From Mariniblastus sp. (GTDB lineage: Bacteria; Planctomycetota; Planctomycetia; Pirellulales; Pirellulaceae), in assembly GCA_022447555.1 (NCBI GenBank), contig JAKVBF010000003.1, forward strand, positions 191,911 to 255,910: a stretch of DNA of 64,000 bases. The letters run 5' to 3'. The notes beneath the pieces were generated by a model. The model was not told the DNA's origin. It saw only the letters and a list, made by a program, of their open reading frames with translations, and made no database searches. Each line of letters opens with the position of its first letter. The stretch's first letter is position 1. This document shows positions 63,625 through 64,000 of the stretch, in pieces. A program made the translations under genes and the position numbers.

Positions 63625-64000
63625 GATACATCCCATTTAACGATTTGATTAGATTCTCTTGGATGGTGTGCAATTGTCGTAACGTGATCTCACATTCGTC
63701 AAACTGCCCATCATCCAATCGCTTTTTGGCGATTTCTTTTACCAAGTTTTCGATCCGAGACGGCGTTGGTTCACGTAACGCACGACTGGCACTTTCAACA
63801 GCATCGGCTAACATCATGACCGCGGCTTCGGGCGTCTGAGGTTTGGGACCGGGGTAACGGTAGTCGTTTTCATCGATTTCTGTACCATTCTCGTCGTTCA
63901 GGTTCTGCTGAGTAGCCCGGTTGTAAAAATATTCCACGAGAGTTGTTCCGTGGTGTTGTTCAATCATGTCAATGATTCGTTGCGGTAGGCGGTGGGTGCG
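63587..64000 (-). CDS. C-terminal end of a 7TM-HD (PgpH-type) phosphohydrolase (5' part outside window)
   Basis: The last 137 residues of an HD-domain protein. RLPQRIIDMIEQHHGTTLVEYFYN, then TPEAAVMMLADAVESASRALREPTPSRIENLVKEI, match the end of the YqfF/PgpH family of membrane HD hydrolases, known in some species to degrade cyclic di-AMP. The frame is open to the window edge, so the catalytic HD pair and membrane helices lie outside. It is directly upstream of ybeY, as is common in bacteria. Confidence 0.88.
   Translation of the reverse strand, partial: RTHRLPQRIIDMIEQHHGTTLVEYFYNRATQQNLNDENGTEIDENDYRYPGPKPQTPEAAVMMLADAVESASRALREPTPSRIENLVKEIAKKRLDDGQFDECEITLRQLHTIQENLIKSLNGMYHARVKYPDQQSA

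Noticed and set aside
1..64000. Defence system, CRISPR array, prophage, IS element or integron
   Set aside because: No repeat-spacer array, transposase, integrase, restriction or toxin genes were found; the window looks like core chromosome.

Overview
The window reads as ordinary chromosomal DNA from a planctomycete, probably close to the Pirellulales. The evidence is a set of families typical of that phylum found together: a DUF1598 protein, DUF1080 and DUF3467 proteins, an SHD1-like protein with alpha-helical repeats, a PEP-CTERM surface protein, a periplasmic sulfatase, a membrane-anchored kinase-like protein, a DUF3179 protein and a giant tandem UvrA. Base composition is near half GC, start codons include GTG and TTG, and many genes lack a clear Shine-Dalgarno sequence. 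I see no rRNA, tRNA, CRISPR array, insertion sequence or prophage. Both window edges cut genes.

Layout. 1-4.1 kb: a polysaccharide ABC exporter (ATPase, cut by the edge, and permease) with kdsD, then pgk. 4.1-9.6 kb: DUF3467 protein, asparaginase, a SUMF1-like protein, a PEP-CTERM protein and a small CBM9-like protein. 9.6-16.6 kb: uvrA, a single gene with two complete UvrA units plus an extra C-terminal domain. 17-21.7 kb: DUF1080 protein, a condensation/acyltransferase-like enzyme, an SHD1-like protein, and a DUF3179 protein interrupted by one in-frame TGA. 21.7-27.4 kb: mtnA, purE, an aminotransferase, der and a family-4 uracil-DNA glycosylase. 27.7-39.2 kb: DUF1598 protein, APP1-like protein, rpsD, lpdA, map, a TPR protein, fumC, pdxH and a GT39-like membrane glycosyltransferase. 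39.4-51.3 kb: a short-chain dehydrogenase and a crotonase divergent from an AtuA-family gene, lnt, moeA, pabA, a DegT-type aminotransferase, a sulfatase, a metallo-beta-lactamase-fold hydrolase and hemW. 51.3-64 kb: a pseudokinase, a TrmH-like methyltransferase, rseP and dxr, ftsH, a sugar isomerase, lysA, then a CorC/CNNM protein, ybeY and the end of a 7TM-HD phosphohydrolase.

How genes work together. kdsD and the ABC exporter form a tight unit for envelope sugar synthesis and polysaccharide export; lnt, rseP and dxr also serve the envelope or its lipid carriers. The crotonase, short-chain dehydrogenase and AtuA genes look like a piece of a branched-chain or isoprenoid acyl-CoA degradation pathway. 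HD, ybeY and corC overlap end to start.

Most notable observation. At 20381-21652 (minus strand) a DUF3179 lipoprotein-like gene is continuous except for one TGA at 21226-21224, where the family normally has a conserved cysteine. A hairpin of 11 pairs with a GCAU loop, the loop starting 16 nt after the TGA, lies immediately downstream. This fits the geometry of a bacterial SECIS element, so I propose a selenocysteine-containing DUF3179 protein. The second most notable is the roughly 320-residue C-terminal domain on the tandem UvrA.
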